A DNA stretch of 64,000 nt from Nonomuraea typhae (GTDB taxonomy: Bacteria > Actinomycetota > Actinomycetes > Streptosporangiales > Streptosporangiaceae), in NCBI RefSeq assembly GCF_009760925.1, contig NZ_VRLV01000005.1, positions 620,001-684,000 on the forward strand, in the 5' to 3' direction. The translations under genes were made by a program, and so were the position numbers. This document shows positions 7,288 to 17,466 of this stretch, one piece after another (within the stretch, counting starts at the first letter, position 1; every line of letters begins with the position of its first letter). The notes under the pieces are model-generated. The model worked only from the letters and a program-made list of their open reading frames with translations, had not been told where the DNA came from and ran no database searches.

Positions 7288-8922
7288 GTGAGCGCGACGA
7301 TGGTGGTGAAGGGCCTGGCTGCCGGGCACGGCGAGCGGGTGTTGTTCTCGGGTCTCGATCTGGTGGTGGCTCCGGGCGATGTGATCGGCCTGGTGGGGGT
7401 CAACGGCGCGGGGAAGTCCACGCTCCTGCGGCTGCTGGCCGGGATCGACACGCCCGAGGAGGGCGAGATCCGCCTGAGCCCGGCGAGCGCGGTCGTCGGT
7501 CACCTCCCCCAGGAGCCGGAGCGCCGCCGCGGCGAGACCGTCAGAGGCTTCCTGGGCAGGCGCACGGGCGTGACGCGGGCCCAGGCCGAGCTGGACGCCT
7601 CCACCCAGGCGATCGTGGACCAGGTGGAGGGCGCCGACGACGCCTACAGCGTCGCCTTGGAGCGCTGGCTGTCGCTGGGCGGCGCGGATCTGGCGGAACG
7701 TTCCGAAGAGGTCGCCGTCGAGCTGGGCCTGAAGGTGGACCTGGACCAGCCGATGACCACGCTCTCCGGCGGCCAGGCGGCCCGGGCGGGGCTGGCGTCG
7801 CTGCTGTTGAGCCGATATGACGTGTTCCTCCTGGACGAGCCGACCAACGACCTGGACCTCGACGGCCTGGCCAGGCTGGAGGCGTTCGTGCAGGGGCTGC
7901 GGGCGGGCACGGTGCTGGTCTCGCACGACCGTGAGTTCCTTGCCAGAACCGTGACGAAGGTGCTCGAACTCGACCTGGCCCAGCAGCGGGTCAACCTGTT
8001 CGGCGGCGGCTACCAGGCGTACCTGGACGAACGCGAGGTGGCCCGCAGGCACGCCCGCGAGCAGTACGAGGAGTACGCCGAGACCCGTGCCGAGCTGGAG
8101 TCGCGTGCCCGGACCCAGCGGGCCTGGATGGAGAAGGGCGTCAAGAACGCCCGCCGTAAGATGCCCGACAACGACAAGATCGGGCGCAACGCGCGCATCG
8201 AGACGACGGAGAAGCAGGCGGCGAAGGCCAAGCAGACGGAGAAGATGATCGAGCGCCTGGAGGTGGTCGAGGAGCCGCGCAAGGAGTGGGAGCTGCGGAT
8301 GGAGATCGCCGTGGCGCCGCGCGCGGGCGCCGTCGTGGCCACGGTACGGCAGGGCGTGGTGCGCCGGGGCGGCTTCACGCTGGGCCCGGTGGATCTGGAG
8401 GTCGGCTGGGCGGAGCGGGTGGCGATCACCGGCGCCAACGGCTCGGGCAAGACCACGCTGCTCGGCGCCTTGCTGGGCCGGATCCCGCTGGAGGAGGGGC
8501 ATGCTTCGCTGGGCCCGGGTGTCGTGGTGGGCGAGGTGGATCAGGCGCGCGGGCTGTTCGTGGGCGAGGAGCCGCTGATCGACGCGTTCGCCCGCGAGGC
8601 GCGGCTGGTGCCGGGTGAGGCGCGGACGCTGCTGGCGAAGTTCGGGCTGCGGGCGGCGCACGTGCTGCGCCCGGCCGCTACGCTCTCCCCGGGGGAGCGC
8701 ACCCGGGCGGCGCTGGCGCTGCTGCAGGCCAGAGGCGTCAATCTGCTGGTGCTGGACGAGCCGACGAACCACCTGGACCTGCCCGCGATCGAGCAGCTCG
8801 AGTCGGCGCTGGCCGGTTATCCGGGCACCCTCCTGCTGGTGACCCACGACCGGCGCATGCTCGAGGCTGTGCAGGTAGATCGCCATCTCCGGGTCGATCA
8901 CGGCCAGGTCTTTGAAAATTAA
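7288..8922 (+). CDS. ABC-F family ATPase (translation factor type)
   Basis: The 544-residue protein has two ABC cassettes and no membrane domain. Cassette 1 carries Walker A VGVNGAGKST, signature LSGGQ and Walker B FLLDEPTNDLD; cassette 2 carries GANGSGKTT, LSPGERT and LLVLDEPTNHLDL. A charged helical linker (about residues 255-330) lies between, as in ABC-F proteins that act in the ribosomal E site. Some relatives protect ribosomes from antibiotics, others are housekeeping factors, and sequence alone does not decide. The second signature is LSPGE rather than LSGGE. GTG 7288 is chosen from the -10 spacing; ATG 7300 is the alternative. Confidence 0.92.
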   Translation: MSATMVVKGLAAGHGERVLFSGLDLVVAPGDVIGLVGVNGAGKSTLLRLLAGIDTPEEGEIRLSPASAVVGHLPQEPERRRGETVRGFLGRRTGVTRAQAELDASTQAIVDQVEGADDAYSVALERWLSLGGADLAERSEEVAVELGLKVDLDQPMTTLSGGQAARAGLASLLLSRYDVFLLDEPTNDLDLDGLARLEAFVQGLRAGTVLVSHDREFLARTVTKVLELDLAQQRVNLFGGGYQAYLDEREVARRHAREQYEEYAETRAELESRARTQRAWMEKGVKNARRKMPDNDKIGRNARIETTEKQAAKAKQTEKMIERLEVVEEPRKEWELRMEIAVAPRAGAVVATVRQGVVRRGGFTLGPVDLEVGWAERVAITGANGSGKTTLLGALLGRIPLEEGHASLGPGVVVGEVDQARGLFVGEEPLIDAFAREARLVPGEARTLLAKFGLRAAHVLRPAATLSPGERTRAALALLQARGVNLLVLDEPTNHLDLPAIEQLESALAGYPGTLLLVTHDRRMLEAVQVDRHLRVDHGQVFEN

Positions 8923-9034
8923 CACCGCTCCAGGAAACGAGAATGAAACAATTTTCCGCCGGTCGTTGACACGCGACCGCGAGATGGTGTGCCTTTCTCT
9001 ACACAGGAACCCCCCGCCTGAAGGTGAGGCACAC

Positions 9035-10846
9035 ATGAGGAAATGGCTCGCGCGCCTGGTGACGTTGGGCGTGGCGCTCGTCATCGCAGGCCAGGGACAA
9101 GCCGCCCTGGCTCAAGACCCCGGGGCGGGGAAGAAGATCGTCCGGATGGGCGCGACCCAGTCGGTCGACTCGATGAACCCGTTTCTCGCGGTCCGGCTGA
9201 TCTCCACCGCGGTGCACCGCTGGACCTACGGCTTCCTCACGGTGCCCGACTCCAAGACGTTGCAGCCCAGTCCCGACCTGGCCGAATCGTGGACCACCTC
9301 GCCGGACGGCCTCACCTGGACCTTCAAGATCCGGCAGGCGAAGTGGTCGGACGGCAAGCCGGTCACGGCCGACGACGCCGCCTGGACCTTCAACAAGATC
9401 ATGACGGACGAGGCGGCCAAGACCGCCAACGGTCCCGCGGTCGAGAACTTCGAGAGCGTGAGCGCCTCCGGCCAGGACCTCACCATCAAGCTCAAGGCGC
9501 CGCAGGCGTCCATGCTGGACAACCCCATCCCGATCCTGCCGAAGCACGTGTGGGAGAAGGTCACCGACATCGCCAACGCCACCGGTGACACCTACCCGTC
9601 CGTCAGCAGCGGGCCGTACATCGCGACCGAGCACAAGAAGGACCAGTTCATCAAGCTGACCGCCAACCCCAACTACTGGCGGGGCCGGCCGAAGCTGGAC
9701 GAGCTGCAGGTCATCTTCTACGACAACCCGGCCGCCGCGATCGTGGGCCTGGAGAAGGGCGACATCGACCTCATCGGCCGCCTCTTCCCCCCGGACTTCC
9801 AGGCGCTCACCGGCAAGCCGAACATCGAGCAGTGGAACAAGCAGGGCCGCCGCGCCGCCTACCTGCAGATCAACCACGGCGCCACCACCACCGACGACAA
9901 GCCGGTCGGCGACGGCCACCCGGCGCTGAAGGACCCGAAGGTCCGCACCGCCCTGCACTACGCCATCGACAAGCAGAAGCTCGTCGCCGACGTCCAGGGC
10001 GGCCTGGCCAAGCCGGCCGACGGCTCGATCGTGCCGCCGATGTACACGGACTTCTTCTGGGAGGCCACCGGCGCCGACAAGATCACCTTCGACCCGGCCA
10101 AGGCCAACCAGATCCTCGACGAGGCCGGCTACAAGAAGGGCGCCGACGGCGTCCGCACGATGCCCGACGGCAAGCGCAAGCTGGAGTTCCGCTTCAGCAT
10201 CCACACCGACACCCCCGTCGAGGACAAGCTGGCCGAGTACCTCACCGGCTTCCTCAAGGAGATCGGCATCACGCTGACCACGAACCGGCTGGACTCCAGC
10301 AAGTTCACCGAGGAGACCGGCGTCACCGGCCTGTTCGACATCGCCATCAGCGGCTGGTCGGTCAACCCCGACCCCGAAGAGGTCATGGCCACGCACCTGT
10401 GCAGCCGGCGGCCGGACGCCAACGGCGAGGGCGGCGGCACCGAGTCCTTCTACTGCAACCCGGAGTTCGAGAAGCTCTACCAGGAGCAGCTCAAGGAGCT
10501 CGACCGGCCCAAGCGCGCCGAGATCCTCAAGCAGATGCAGAAGAAGCTCTACACCGACGCCCCGGTCATCGCCATCTACTACCCGAACGACCTCGAGGCG
10601 TACCGCAAGGACCGCATCACCAGCATCACCTCGATCCCCGAGGGCAACGGGCTCATCTACGGCGGCAGCGGCTACTGGCCGTTCTTCACCATGGACGCCA
10701 AGGCGACCGCGGCCTCCGGCGGCAGCACCGGCGGCGGCTCCAACACCGGCCTGATCGTCGGCATCGCCGCCGCGGTCGTCGTGGTCGGCGGCGCCGCCAT
10801 CTTCCTGGCCAGGCGGCGCAAGGGCGCCGCGGACGAACGCGAATGA
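9035..10846 (+). CDS. Oligopeptide ABC transporter substrate-binding protein with C-terminal membrane anchor
   Basis: This 603-residue protein belongs to the SBP_bac_5 (OppA/DppA) family; for example it has LAESWTTSPDGLTWTFKIR near the N-terminus. A Sec signal peptide (about residues 1-29, ending ALAQD) lacks a lipobox cysteine. Instead a Gly/Ser-rich spacer and a hydrophobic helix followed by ARRRK (about residues 570-603) anchor the C-terminus. It captures peptides outside the cell for the following permeases. ATG 9035 has an AAGGTGAGG Shine-Dalgarno; a TTGACA hexamer at 8966-8971 may be its -35. It overlaps the next gene (ATGA). The 112 bp before it hold nothing else. Confidence 0.93.
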   Translation: MRKWLARLVTLGVALVIAGQGQAALAQDPGAGKKIVRMGATQSVDSMNPFLAVRLISTAVHRWTYGFLTVPDSKTLQPSPDLAESWTTSPDGLTWTFKIRQAKWSDGKPVTADDAAWTFNKIMTDEAAKTANGPAVENFESVSASGQDLTIKLKAPQASMLDNPIPILPKHVWEKVTDIANATGDTYPSVSSGPYIATEHKKDQFIKLTANPNYWRGRPKLDELQVIFYDNPAAAIVGLEKGDIDLIGRLFPPDFQALTGKPNIEQWNKQGRRAAYLQINHGATTTDDKPVGDGHPALKDPKVRTALHYAIDKQKLVADVQGGLAKPADGSIVPPMYTDFFWEATGADKITFDPAKANQILDEAGYKKGADGVRTMPDGKRKLEFRFSIHTDTPVEDKLAEYLTGFLKEIGITLTTNRLDSSKFTEETGVTGLFDIAISGWSVNPDPEEVMATHLCSRRPDANGEGGGTESFYCNPEFEKLYQEQLKELDRPKRAEILKQMQKKLYTDAPVIAIYYPNDLEAYRKDRITSITSIPEGNGLIYGGSGYWPFFTMDAKATAASGGSTGGGSNTGLIVGIAAAVVVVGGAAIFLARRRKGAADERE

Positions 10847-11898
10847 CGACTCCGCTCGAAGCTGCCGAGCCCGCCGCCGCGCAGGCGGCGGGCCCCGGTG
10901 ACGAGCGCCCCGCCTACCGAGGTACGCTGCGGTACGCGGCGACCAAGGCCGGCGGGGCCCTGCTCAGCATCGGCATGGTGATCATCGGCACGTTCTTCCT
11001 GTTCCGCACGCTGCCCGGCGACCCGGTCCGGGCACTCGCGCAGGGCAGGAACATGACGCCGGAGGCGCTCGACCTGGAGCGCCACCGGCTCGGCCTGGAC
11101 AAACCGCGGTTCGAGCAGTTCATCGACTTCGTGACCGGAACGTTCCGGCTGGACTTCGGCACCTCCTACGAGTACAAGCGCCCGGTCCTCGACCTGATCT
11201 GGGACCGCCTGCCGGCCACCGTCCTGCTCGCCGGCACCGCGCTGGTGATCGCGGTCGGCCTGGGCGTCTGGCAGGGCACCAAGGCGGGCTGGCGGCCCGG
11301 CAGCCGCTTCGACCGCTTCTCCACCGGCACGTCGCTGATCTTCTGGTCGGTGCCGACGTTCTGGCTCGGCCTGCTCCTGCTCATGGCGTTCGGCAACGGC
11401 ATCGGCCCGATCCCCGGCCTCTTCCCCACGCGCGGCATCGAGAGCGTGGACGCCCCCGACGGCTTCGCCTACGTCCTGGACGTCGGCATGCACATGGTGC
11501 TGCCCGTGCTCACGCTGGTCGGCGTCGTCTACGCGCAGTACCTCCTGGTCATGCGCTCGTCCCTGCTGGACGAGGTCGGCCAGGACTACATCACCACCGC
11601 CCGGGCCAAGGGCCTGCGCGACGATCAGGTACGGCGCCGCCACGCCGTACCCAACGCGCTGCTGCCGACCGTGACCCTGGTCTTCATGCGCATCGGCTTC
11701 ATCATGGGCGGCGCGGTCACCGTGGAGGCCATCTTCACCTGGCCCGGTCTCGGGCAGTTGTTCTACGAGGCCGTCAGGGTGCCGGACTTCACGCTGATGC
11801 AGGGCACGTTCATGGTGTTGTGCGTCTCGGTCATCCTCATGAACACGCTGGCCGACGTGGTCTACCACGTCCTCGACCCGAGGGTGAGGTCGGCATGA
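10843..11898 (+). CDS. Oligopeptide ABC transporter permease, OppB-like
   Basis: The 351-residue permease has an N-terminal cytosolic extension of about 30 residues, then six predicted membrane helices. The BPD_transp_1 EAA loop is seen around GQDYITTARAKGLRDDQV. The family-typical FLFRTLPGDPVRAL follows helix 1. It forms the translocation pore with the next gene's product. ATG 10843 overlaps the binding-protein stop. Confidence 0.95.
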   Translation: MTTPLEAAEPAAAQAAGPGDERPAYRGTLRYAATKAGGALLSIGMVIIGTFFLFRTLPGDPVRALAQGRNMTPEALDLERHRLGLDKPRFEQFIDFVTGTFRLDFGTSYEYKRPVLDLIWDRLPATVLLAGTALVIAVGLGVWQGTKAGWRPGSRFDRFSTGTSLIFWSVPTFWLGLLLLMAFGNGIGPIPGLFPTRGIESVDAPDGFAYVLDVGMHMVLPVLTLVGVVYAQYLLVMRSSLLDEVGQDYITTARAKGLRDDQVRRRHAVPNALLPTVTLVFMRIGFIMGGAVTVEAIFTWPGLGQLFYEAVRVPDFTLMQGTFMVLCVSVILMNTLADVVYHVLDPRVRSA

Positions 11899-12767
11899 CC
11901 ACGCTGGCGTGGACGCGCAGAAGGATGGCATTCGGCCGGTTCTGGAGCGTCTTCCGCACCCGGCGGGCCGGTGTCGTCGGCCTGGCCGTCCTGGTGATCG
12001 CGGTGGTGATGGCGCTGATCGCGCCGTTGTTCATCGACGAGAGCGTGACCAGCGTGCTGCAGAACACCGGCGGCAAGTTCACCGCGCCGGGCGCCGACTC
12101 CGTGCTCGGCCGCGACGAGTCGGGGCGCTCGATCCTGGAGCTCATCTGGTGGGGGTCGCGCACCTCGCTGCTCATCGGGTTCCTGGCGGCGGTGCTGGCC
12201 ATGGTCATCGGCACCGTGATCGGCATCGCCGCGGGGCACTTCCGCGGGTGGTTCGGCGCGTTGCTGATGCGGGTGACCGACTGGTTCCTGGTGCTGCCCT
12301 CGCTGGTGACGGCGCTGGTGCTCGCGGCCATCCTGGGCGGCAGCATGGTGACGATCATCGTGGCGATCGGGGTCACCGCCTGGCCCTCCACCGCCCGCCT
12401 GATCAGGGCGCAGACGCTGGCCGTGGAGGCCAGGCCGTACATCGAGCGCTCGAAGGCGCTCGGCGCGGGACACTGGCACATCATGACCCGGCACGTGCTG
12501 CCGAACGTGGCGCCGCTGCTGCTGGCCAGCATCACGCTGGAGGTGGCCAGTGCGATCGTCACCGAGTCCACGCTGGCCTTCCTCGGCGTGAGCTCGAACA
12601 AGACGTCGTGGGGCACGATGCTGCGCGGCTCCTACGACTGGAACGCCGCCGCCAACGGCGCCTGGTGGTACATCGTCATCCCCGGCCTGTGCATCGTCGC
12701 CGTCGTGATGGCGTTCACGCTGGTCGGCCGGGCCCTGGAAGCCGTGCTGAACCCGAGGTTGCGATGA
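11895..12767 (+). CDS. Oligopeptide ABC transporter permease, OppC-like
   Basis: The 290-residue permease carries OppC/DppC features: a short N-terminal TM, the periplasmic stretch with LGRDESGRSILE, and the EAA loop PYIERSKALGAGHWHIM. It dimerises with the OppB-like permease. ATGA overlaps on both sides show tight translational coupling across the operon. Confidence 0.95.
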   Translation: MTTLAWTRRRMAFGRFWSVFRTRRAGVVGLAVLVIAVVMALIAPLFIDESVTSVLQNTGGKFTAPGADSVLGRDESGRSILELIWWGSRTSLLIGFLAAVLAMVIGTVIGIAAGHFRGWFGALLMRVTDWFLVLPSLVTALVLAAILGGSMVTIIVAIGVTAWPSTARLIRAQTLAVEARPYIERSKALGAGHWHIMTRHVLPNVAPLLLASITLEVASAIVTESTLAFLGVSSNKTSWGTMLRGSYDWNAAANGAWWYIVIPGLCIVAVVMAFTLVGRALEAVLNPRLR

Positions 12768-13725
12768 GCCTGCTCGAACTGGACGACGTCAGCGTCACCT
12801 ACCGGATCGCCTCGGGCGAGGTTCCGGCGGTGCGCGGCGTCTCGCTGACGCTGGCGGCCGGGGCGGCGCTGGGCATCGCGGGCGAGTCGGGGTCCGGCAA
12901 GTCCACGCTGGCCATGTCGCTGCTGCGGCTGCTGCCCGGCGACGCCCGCGTCACCGGGAAGATCATGCTGGCCGGCGAGGACCTGCTGACCATGAAGTGG
13001 GGCCGCCTGCGGGCGGTGCGCTGGGCGGAGGCGTCGATCGTCTTCCAGGGCGCGCAGCACGGGCTGAACCCGGTCCGCCGCATCGGCGAGCAGATCGCCG
13101 AGCCGCTGCTCGTGCACGGCCTGGCCAAGCCGGAGGGGGCGCGTAAGCGGGTCGCCGAGCTGCTCGACCAGGTGGGGCTGCCCTCGTGGCGGGCGCGCAG
13201 CTATCCGCACGAGCTGTCCGGCGGGCAGCGGCAGCGGGTGATGATCGCGATGGCGCTGGCCTGCGAGCCGCGGCTGATCATCGCCGACGAGCCGACGACC
13301 GCGCTGGACGTGATGGTTCAGGCTCAGGTGCTGACGCTGATCAAGGATCTGGTGGCCTCGCAGGACATCTCCCTGATCATGATTTCTCACGATTTGTCGG
13401 TTCTGGCGGATGTGTGTGGGCAGCTGGCGGTCATGTACGCCGGTCGCATCGTCGAGTACGGCCCCTCCCACGAGGTCTTCCACGACGCCAAGCATCCCTA
13501 CAGCAAGGCCCTGGCCGCCGCCTTCCCCACGGTGGGCGACCCGGTCTCCCGCATGGCTCCCAAGGGTCTCGGCGGCGACCCGCCCGACCCGATGCAGTTG
13601 CCCGGCGGCTGCGCGTTCCACCCCCGCTGCCCGGTGGCCGTCGACGCCTGCCCGTCCCTGGCCGTCGACCTGTGGCCCGCCGGCGCCGGCCGTACCGCCG
13701 CCTGCGTCCACGTGAAGGAGGCGTC

Positions 13726-13729
<4 letters not shown>
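12764..13729 (+). CDS. Oligopeptide ABC transporter ATPase, OppD-like
   Basis: The 321-residue ATPase has Walker A GESGSGKST (about residues 40-48), Q-loop VFQGAQHGLNPVRR, signature LSGGQ, Walker B LIIADEPT and H-loop ISHD. Its C-terminal oligopeptide-transporter domain contains the cysteine cluster CAFHPRCPVAVDAC, which in relatives binds an iron-sulfur cluster. It overlaps its neighbours by ATGA junctions. Confidence 0.95.
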
Positions 13730-14720
<991 letters not shown>

Positions 14721-14727
<7 letters not shown>

Positions 14728-14763
14728 GCGGGGACGGTTGAGGCGGGGGCGGTTGAGCGGGGG
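14721..14763 (+). repeat. Three 14-15 bp tandem repeats over the oppF-like stop codon
   Basis: Units at 14721-14734, 14735-14749 and 14750-14763 each read CGGTTGAG followed by CGGGGA or CGGGGG with single-base changes. The first unit contains the last codon and the TGA stop of the OppF-like gene, so the array duplicates the gene's 3' end. Confidence 0.7.
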
Positions 14764-14789
14764 CCCTCCGGGGAGAGCCCCCGGAGGGC
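14763..14789. terminator. Bidirectional terminator hairpin
   Basis: GCCCTCCGGGG (14763-14773) and CCCCGGAGGGC (14779-14789) form a perfect 11-bp stem with a 5-nt loop. It lies between convergent genes and abuts the stop codon of the minus-strand reductase. Confidence 0.8.
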
Positions 14790-15617
14790 TCAGGCGGCGC
14801 GGAAGGCGGCGGCGTTCTCCTCCGCCCACTGCGCGAAGGGGCGCGCCGGCCGGCCGGTGACGCGCTCGACGTTGTCCACCACCATGTAGCCGACCTCGGG
14901 GGTGTTGCCGAGGGCGTTGACCAGGAACTCGATGATCTCCTGGCCCATGCCCTGGGCGGCCCACATGTCGCGGGCCTGGGCCTCGGTCAGTTCTTCGAAG
15001 GTGATCTCCCGGTCGATGGCCTCGCCGAGGATGCGGGCCTTCTCCGTGGTGGGGATCGCCTCGGGGCCGGTCAGGACGAGGGTCTGGCCGTGGTAACCAC
15101 CATCGATCAGGATTTTTGCTGAAACGGCGGCGATGTCGCGCTCGTGGACCAGCGCGCTGAGCCGGCCGCCGAACGGCTCCTTGATGACCTCGCCGGCCCG
15201 CACGGTCTGGGCCCACCACTGCAGCGTGTTGGACATGAACTCGACCGGGTTGAGCAGCGTCCACTCCAGCTCGCTTCCGGTCAGCGCCTGCTCCAGGGAG
15301 CCTTCTGCGCGACCGCCGAGGACGACGGCCCGCCGTACCCCGTGCTTCTCGGCGAGCTTGACGATGAGGTCGCCGCGCTCCAGCGGTTCGAAGTCGTCGC
15401 CCGCGAAGTTGATCAGGTGGACCGCGGTGACGCCCTCGAAGGCGGCCTCCAGGGTCTCCGGGCGGGCCATGTCGCCGGCGACGACCTCGACGCCCTCGGG
15501 GAGGCCGGCCTTGGCGGGGTTCCGGGTCAGGGCGCGGACCCGGTGGCCGGCCGCGAGCAGTTCGGCGACGACGTTGCGGCCGACGGTTCCGGTGGCGCCG
15601 GTGACGAGGAAGGTCAT
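14790..15617 (-). CDS. NmrA/NAD(P)H-binding SDR-family protein
   Basis: This 275-residue atypical SDR starts with the Rossmann motif LVTGATGTVGRNV and has RALTRNP after beta-2, fitting NADP binding. It is the second NmrA-type protein in the window, and the two share the C-terminal pattern GRPARxFAxWA. Such proteins act as NAD(P)H-dependent quinone or azo reductases or as redox sensors. A strong AGAAGGAG Shine-Dalgarno supports ATG 15617. A GTTCTG/CAGAAC palindrome straddles its likely -10 element (TAGAGT), suggesting repressor control. Confidence 0.87.
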   Translation of the reverse strand: MTFLVTGATGTVGRNVVAELLAAGHRVRALTRNPAKAGLPEGVEVVAGDMARPETLEAAFEGVTAVHLINFAGDDFEPLERGDLIVKLAEKHGVRRAVVLGGRAEGSLEQALTGSELEWTLLNPVEFMSNTLQWWAQTVRAGEVIKEPFGGRLSALVHERDIAAVSAKILIDGGYHGQTLVLTGPEAIPTTEKARILGEAIDREITFEELTEAQARDMWAAQGMGQEIIEFLVNALGNTPEVGYMVVDNVERVTGRPARPFAQWAEENAAAFRAA

Positions 15618-15650
15618 GGGAAACTCCTTCTGAAGAGTGTGGAACGGAAT

Positions 15651-15674
15651 GTTCTGATCTCACTCTAACAGAAC
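15651..15674. promoter_or_regulatory. Palindromic operator candidate of the NmrA gene
   Basis: GTTCTG (15651-15656) and CAGAAC (15669-15674) are inverted repeats 12 bp apart. On the minus strand a TAGAGT -10 hexamer (15667-15662) lies between them. Flanking GGAACGGAA (15641-15649) and GAACGGAAC (15671-15679) extend the similarity. Confidence 0.45.
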
Positions 15675-15682
15675 GGAACGAT

Positions 15683-16816
15683 TTATTCCACAAACTTCTT
15701 GAGCGAGATCGCGTTGGCGGCCCGGCGGATGCCGCCCGCGATCCGGTCGATGACCGCGTTCTTCCAGGGCAGGCGGGGCAGAAGCTTGATCATCCGGAGC
15801 TGGAACCAGATCATCCCCTTGGAGTTCAGGACGATGCCCTTGATGTTGACCGGGCCGAGCTTCTGGTTCTCCGCCACGAAGTGGCGCATCTCGCGCTCGT
15901 AGCCCTCCAGGGAGCCGGCGGCCAGCTCGCCGGCCAGCACGTACGCGCCGACCAGCGCCAGGCTCGTGCCCTGGCCCGAGGCGGGCGAGGCGCAGTACCC
16001 CGCGTCGCCGACCAGCACCACGCGCCCCTTCGACCAGCGGTCCATGTGGATCTGCGTGAGCGTGTCCCGGTAGAGGTCGGGCGCCTGCCGTACCGCGTCG
16101 AGCAGCTTGGGGGTCTCCCAGCCCACGCCCGCGAACGCCGTGAACAGGTCCTCCTCGCCCGACCACATGAACAGCGCCTTGGCGTTGGTGTCCTGCTTGG
16201 TGCTGTAGACGTTGACGGTACGGCCCGGCGCCAGGTGTACCGCCTCCTCGCGGTCCAGGCCCAGATGGTTGGGCACGGTCGCGATGGCGATCTGGTAGCC
16301 GAGGTCGCGGGCGAAGGTCTTCTCCTCGCCGAAGGCCAGCCTGCGGACGTTGGAGTGCACGCCGTCGGCGCCGACGACGTAGTCGAAGCGGCGCGGGGCC
16401 GAGCGCTCGAAGGTGACCGTGCCGTCCTCGCCGATCGAGGTGATCGAGTCGCCGAAGACGTACTCGACGTCGTTACGGGTGGCCTCGTAGAGCAACTGGG
16501 TCAGGTCGCCCCGCATGAGCTCGTCGTCGCCGTCCATCCGGCCGCCGAACAGGTCGGCGTCCATCGTGGCCACCTTGCGGCCCTTGGCGTCGTAGTTCGT
16601 CGCGACCGTCATCTCGGTGCTGCGTGCGCGCACCGCCTCCAGCAGGCCCATGCGGTCGAGCACGTCGAGTGCGGCGCCCCGGACGTCGACCTTGTAGCCG
16701 CCCATGCGGATGGCGGGCGCCCGCTCGACGACGGTGACGGTGAAGCCGTGGCGGCGCAGCCAGTAGGCGGTCGCGGTGCCGGCGACGCTCGCGCCGGAGA
16801 TCAGGATGTTCGTCAT
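15683..16816 (-). CDS. FAD-dependent aromatic-ring-type monooxygenase
   Basis: The 377-residue protein is a class A flavoprotein monooxygenase (PHBH/TetX/RebC-like). It has the FAD motif ILISGASVAGTATAYWL, the DG motif VVGADGVHSNVR and the GD motif VVLVGDAGYCASP. It would hydroxylate or inactivate a small organic molecule using NAD(P)H and oxygen. It is divergent from a TetR regulator, a pairing typical of drug-inducible monooxygenases. TACCGT lies 7 nt before ATG 16816, so the mRNA is probably leaderless. Confidence 0.9.
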   Translation of the reverse strand: MTNILISGASVAGTATAYWLRRHGFTVTVVERAPAIRMGGYKVDVRGAALDVLDRMGLLEAVRARSTEMTVATNYDAKGRKVATMDADLFGGRMDGDDELMRGDLTQLLYEATRNDVEYVFGDSITSIGEDGTVTFERSAPRRFDYVVGADGVHSNVRRLAFGEEKTFARDLGYQIAIATVPNHLGLDREEAVHLAPGRTVNVYSTKQDTNAKALFMWSGEEDLFTAFAGVGWETPKLLDAVRQAPDLYRDTLTQIHMDRWSKGRVVLVGDAGYCASPASGQGTSLALVGAYVLAGELAAGSLEGYEREMRHFVAENQKLGPVNIKGIVLNSKGMIWFQLRMIKLLPRLPWKNAVIDRIAGGIRRAANAISLKKFVE

Positions 16817-16889
16817 GCCGTGAACGGTACAGCAGTCTTAGACAGATGTGCAAGACGTATGTCCAAGACGTTTGTGCTAATCTCTGGGC
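16817..16889. promoter_or_regulatory. Divergent leaderless promoters with repeated operator
   Basis: The minus-strand gene has TACCGT at 16829-16824 and the plus-strand tetR has TAATCT at 16878-16883, each 6-7 nt from its start codon. Between them two 13-bp direct repeats, CAAGACGTATGTC (16851-16863) and CAAGACGTTTGTG (16864-16876), match at 11 of 13 positions. A GTCTT at 16836-16840 is the inverted half of AAGAC. This is a likely TetR binding region. Confidence 0.55.
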
Positions 16890-17456
16890 ATGGGAAATCG
16901 CGAGGATCTGCTGGCCGGCGCCAAGAGCTGTCTGATGGAGAAGGGCTATTCGCGCACGACCGCGCGCGACATCGCCAACGCCTCAGGCGTGAGCCTGGCC
17001 GCGATCGGCTACCACTTCGGCTCGAAGGACGCCCTCATGAACGAGGCGTTGTTCGACGTCATGCGCGAATGGGGTGACGAACTGGGCACCACGCTCACCG
17101 CCGACCTCAAGCCCGAGGCCACCCCGATGGAACGCTTCGAGCAGGCATGGGACCGGGTCGTGGAGTCGTTCGAGCGCATGCGGCCGCTCTGGGTCACGCA
17201 GTTCGACCTGCTCGGGCAGCTCGACCACCTGCCCGAGGTGCGCGCGCAGCTGATCGGCGTGATGGGCGAGGCGCGCACCGGACTGGCGGAGTTGTTCCTC
17301 GGCGTCGACCCCGACGCCGAGCCGGAGCGCGCCCGCCTGACCGGCACCTTCTATCAGGCGATGCTGACCGGCCTGCTCGGCCAGTGGCTGCTGGACCCGG
17401 ACAGCGCGATGAAGGGCCGCGACGTCGTCACGGCCCTTCGCGCGATCACGTCCTAG
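16890..17456 (+). CDS. TetR-family repressor of the divergent monooxygenase
   Basis: The 188-residue protein has the TetR HTH at the N-terminus (TTARDIANASGVSLAAIGYHFGS shows the recognition helix and YHF turn) followed by a helical ligand-binding domain. It probably represses itself and the monooxygenase from the shared 73-bp promoter region. It appears leaderless, with TAATCT 6 nt before ATG. Confidence 0.9.
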   Translation: MGNREDLLAGAKSCLMEKGYSRTTARDIANASGVSLAAIGYHFGSKDALMNEALFDVMREWGDELGTTLTADLKPEATPMERFEQAWDRVVESFERMRPLWVTQFDLLGQLDHLPEVRAQLIGVMGEARTGLAELFLGVDPDAEPERARLTGTFYQAMLTGLLGQWLLDPDSAMKGRDVVTALRAITS

Positions 17457-17466
17457 AGCACCCAGA

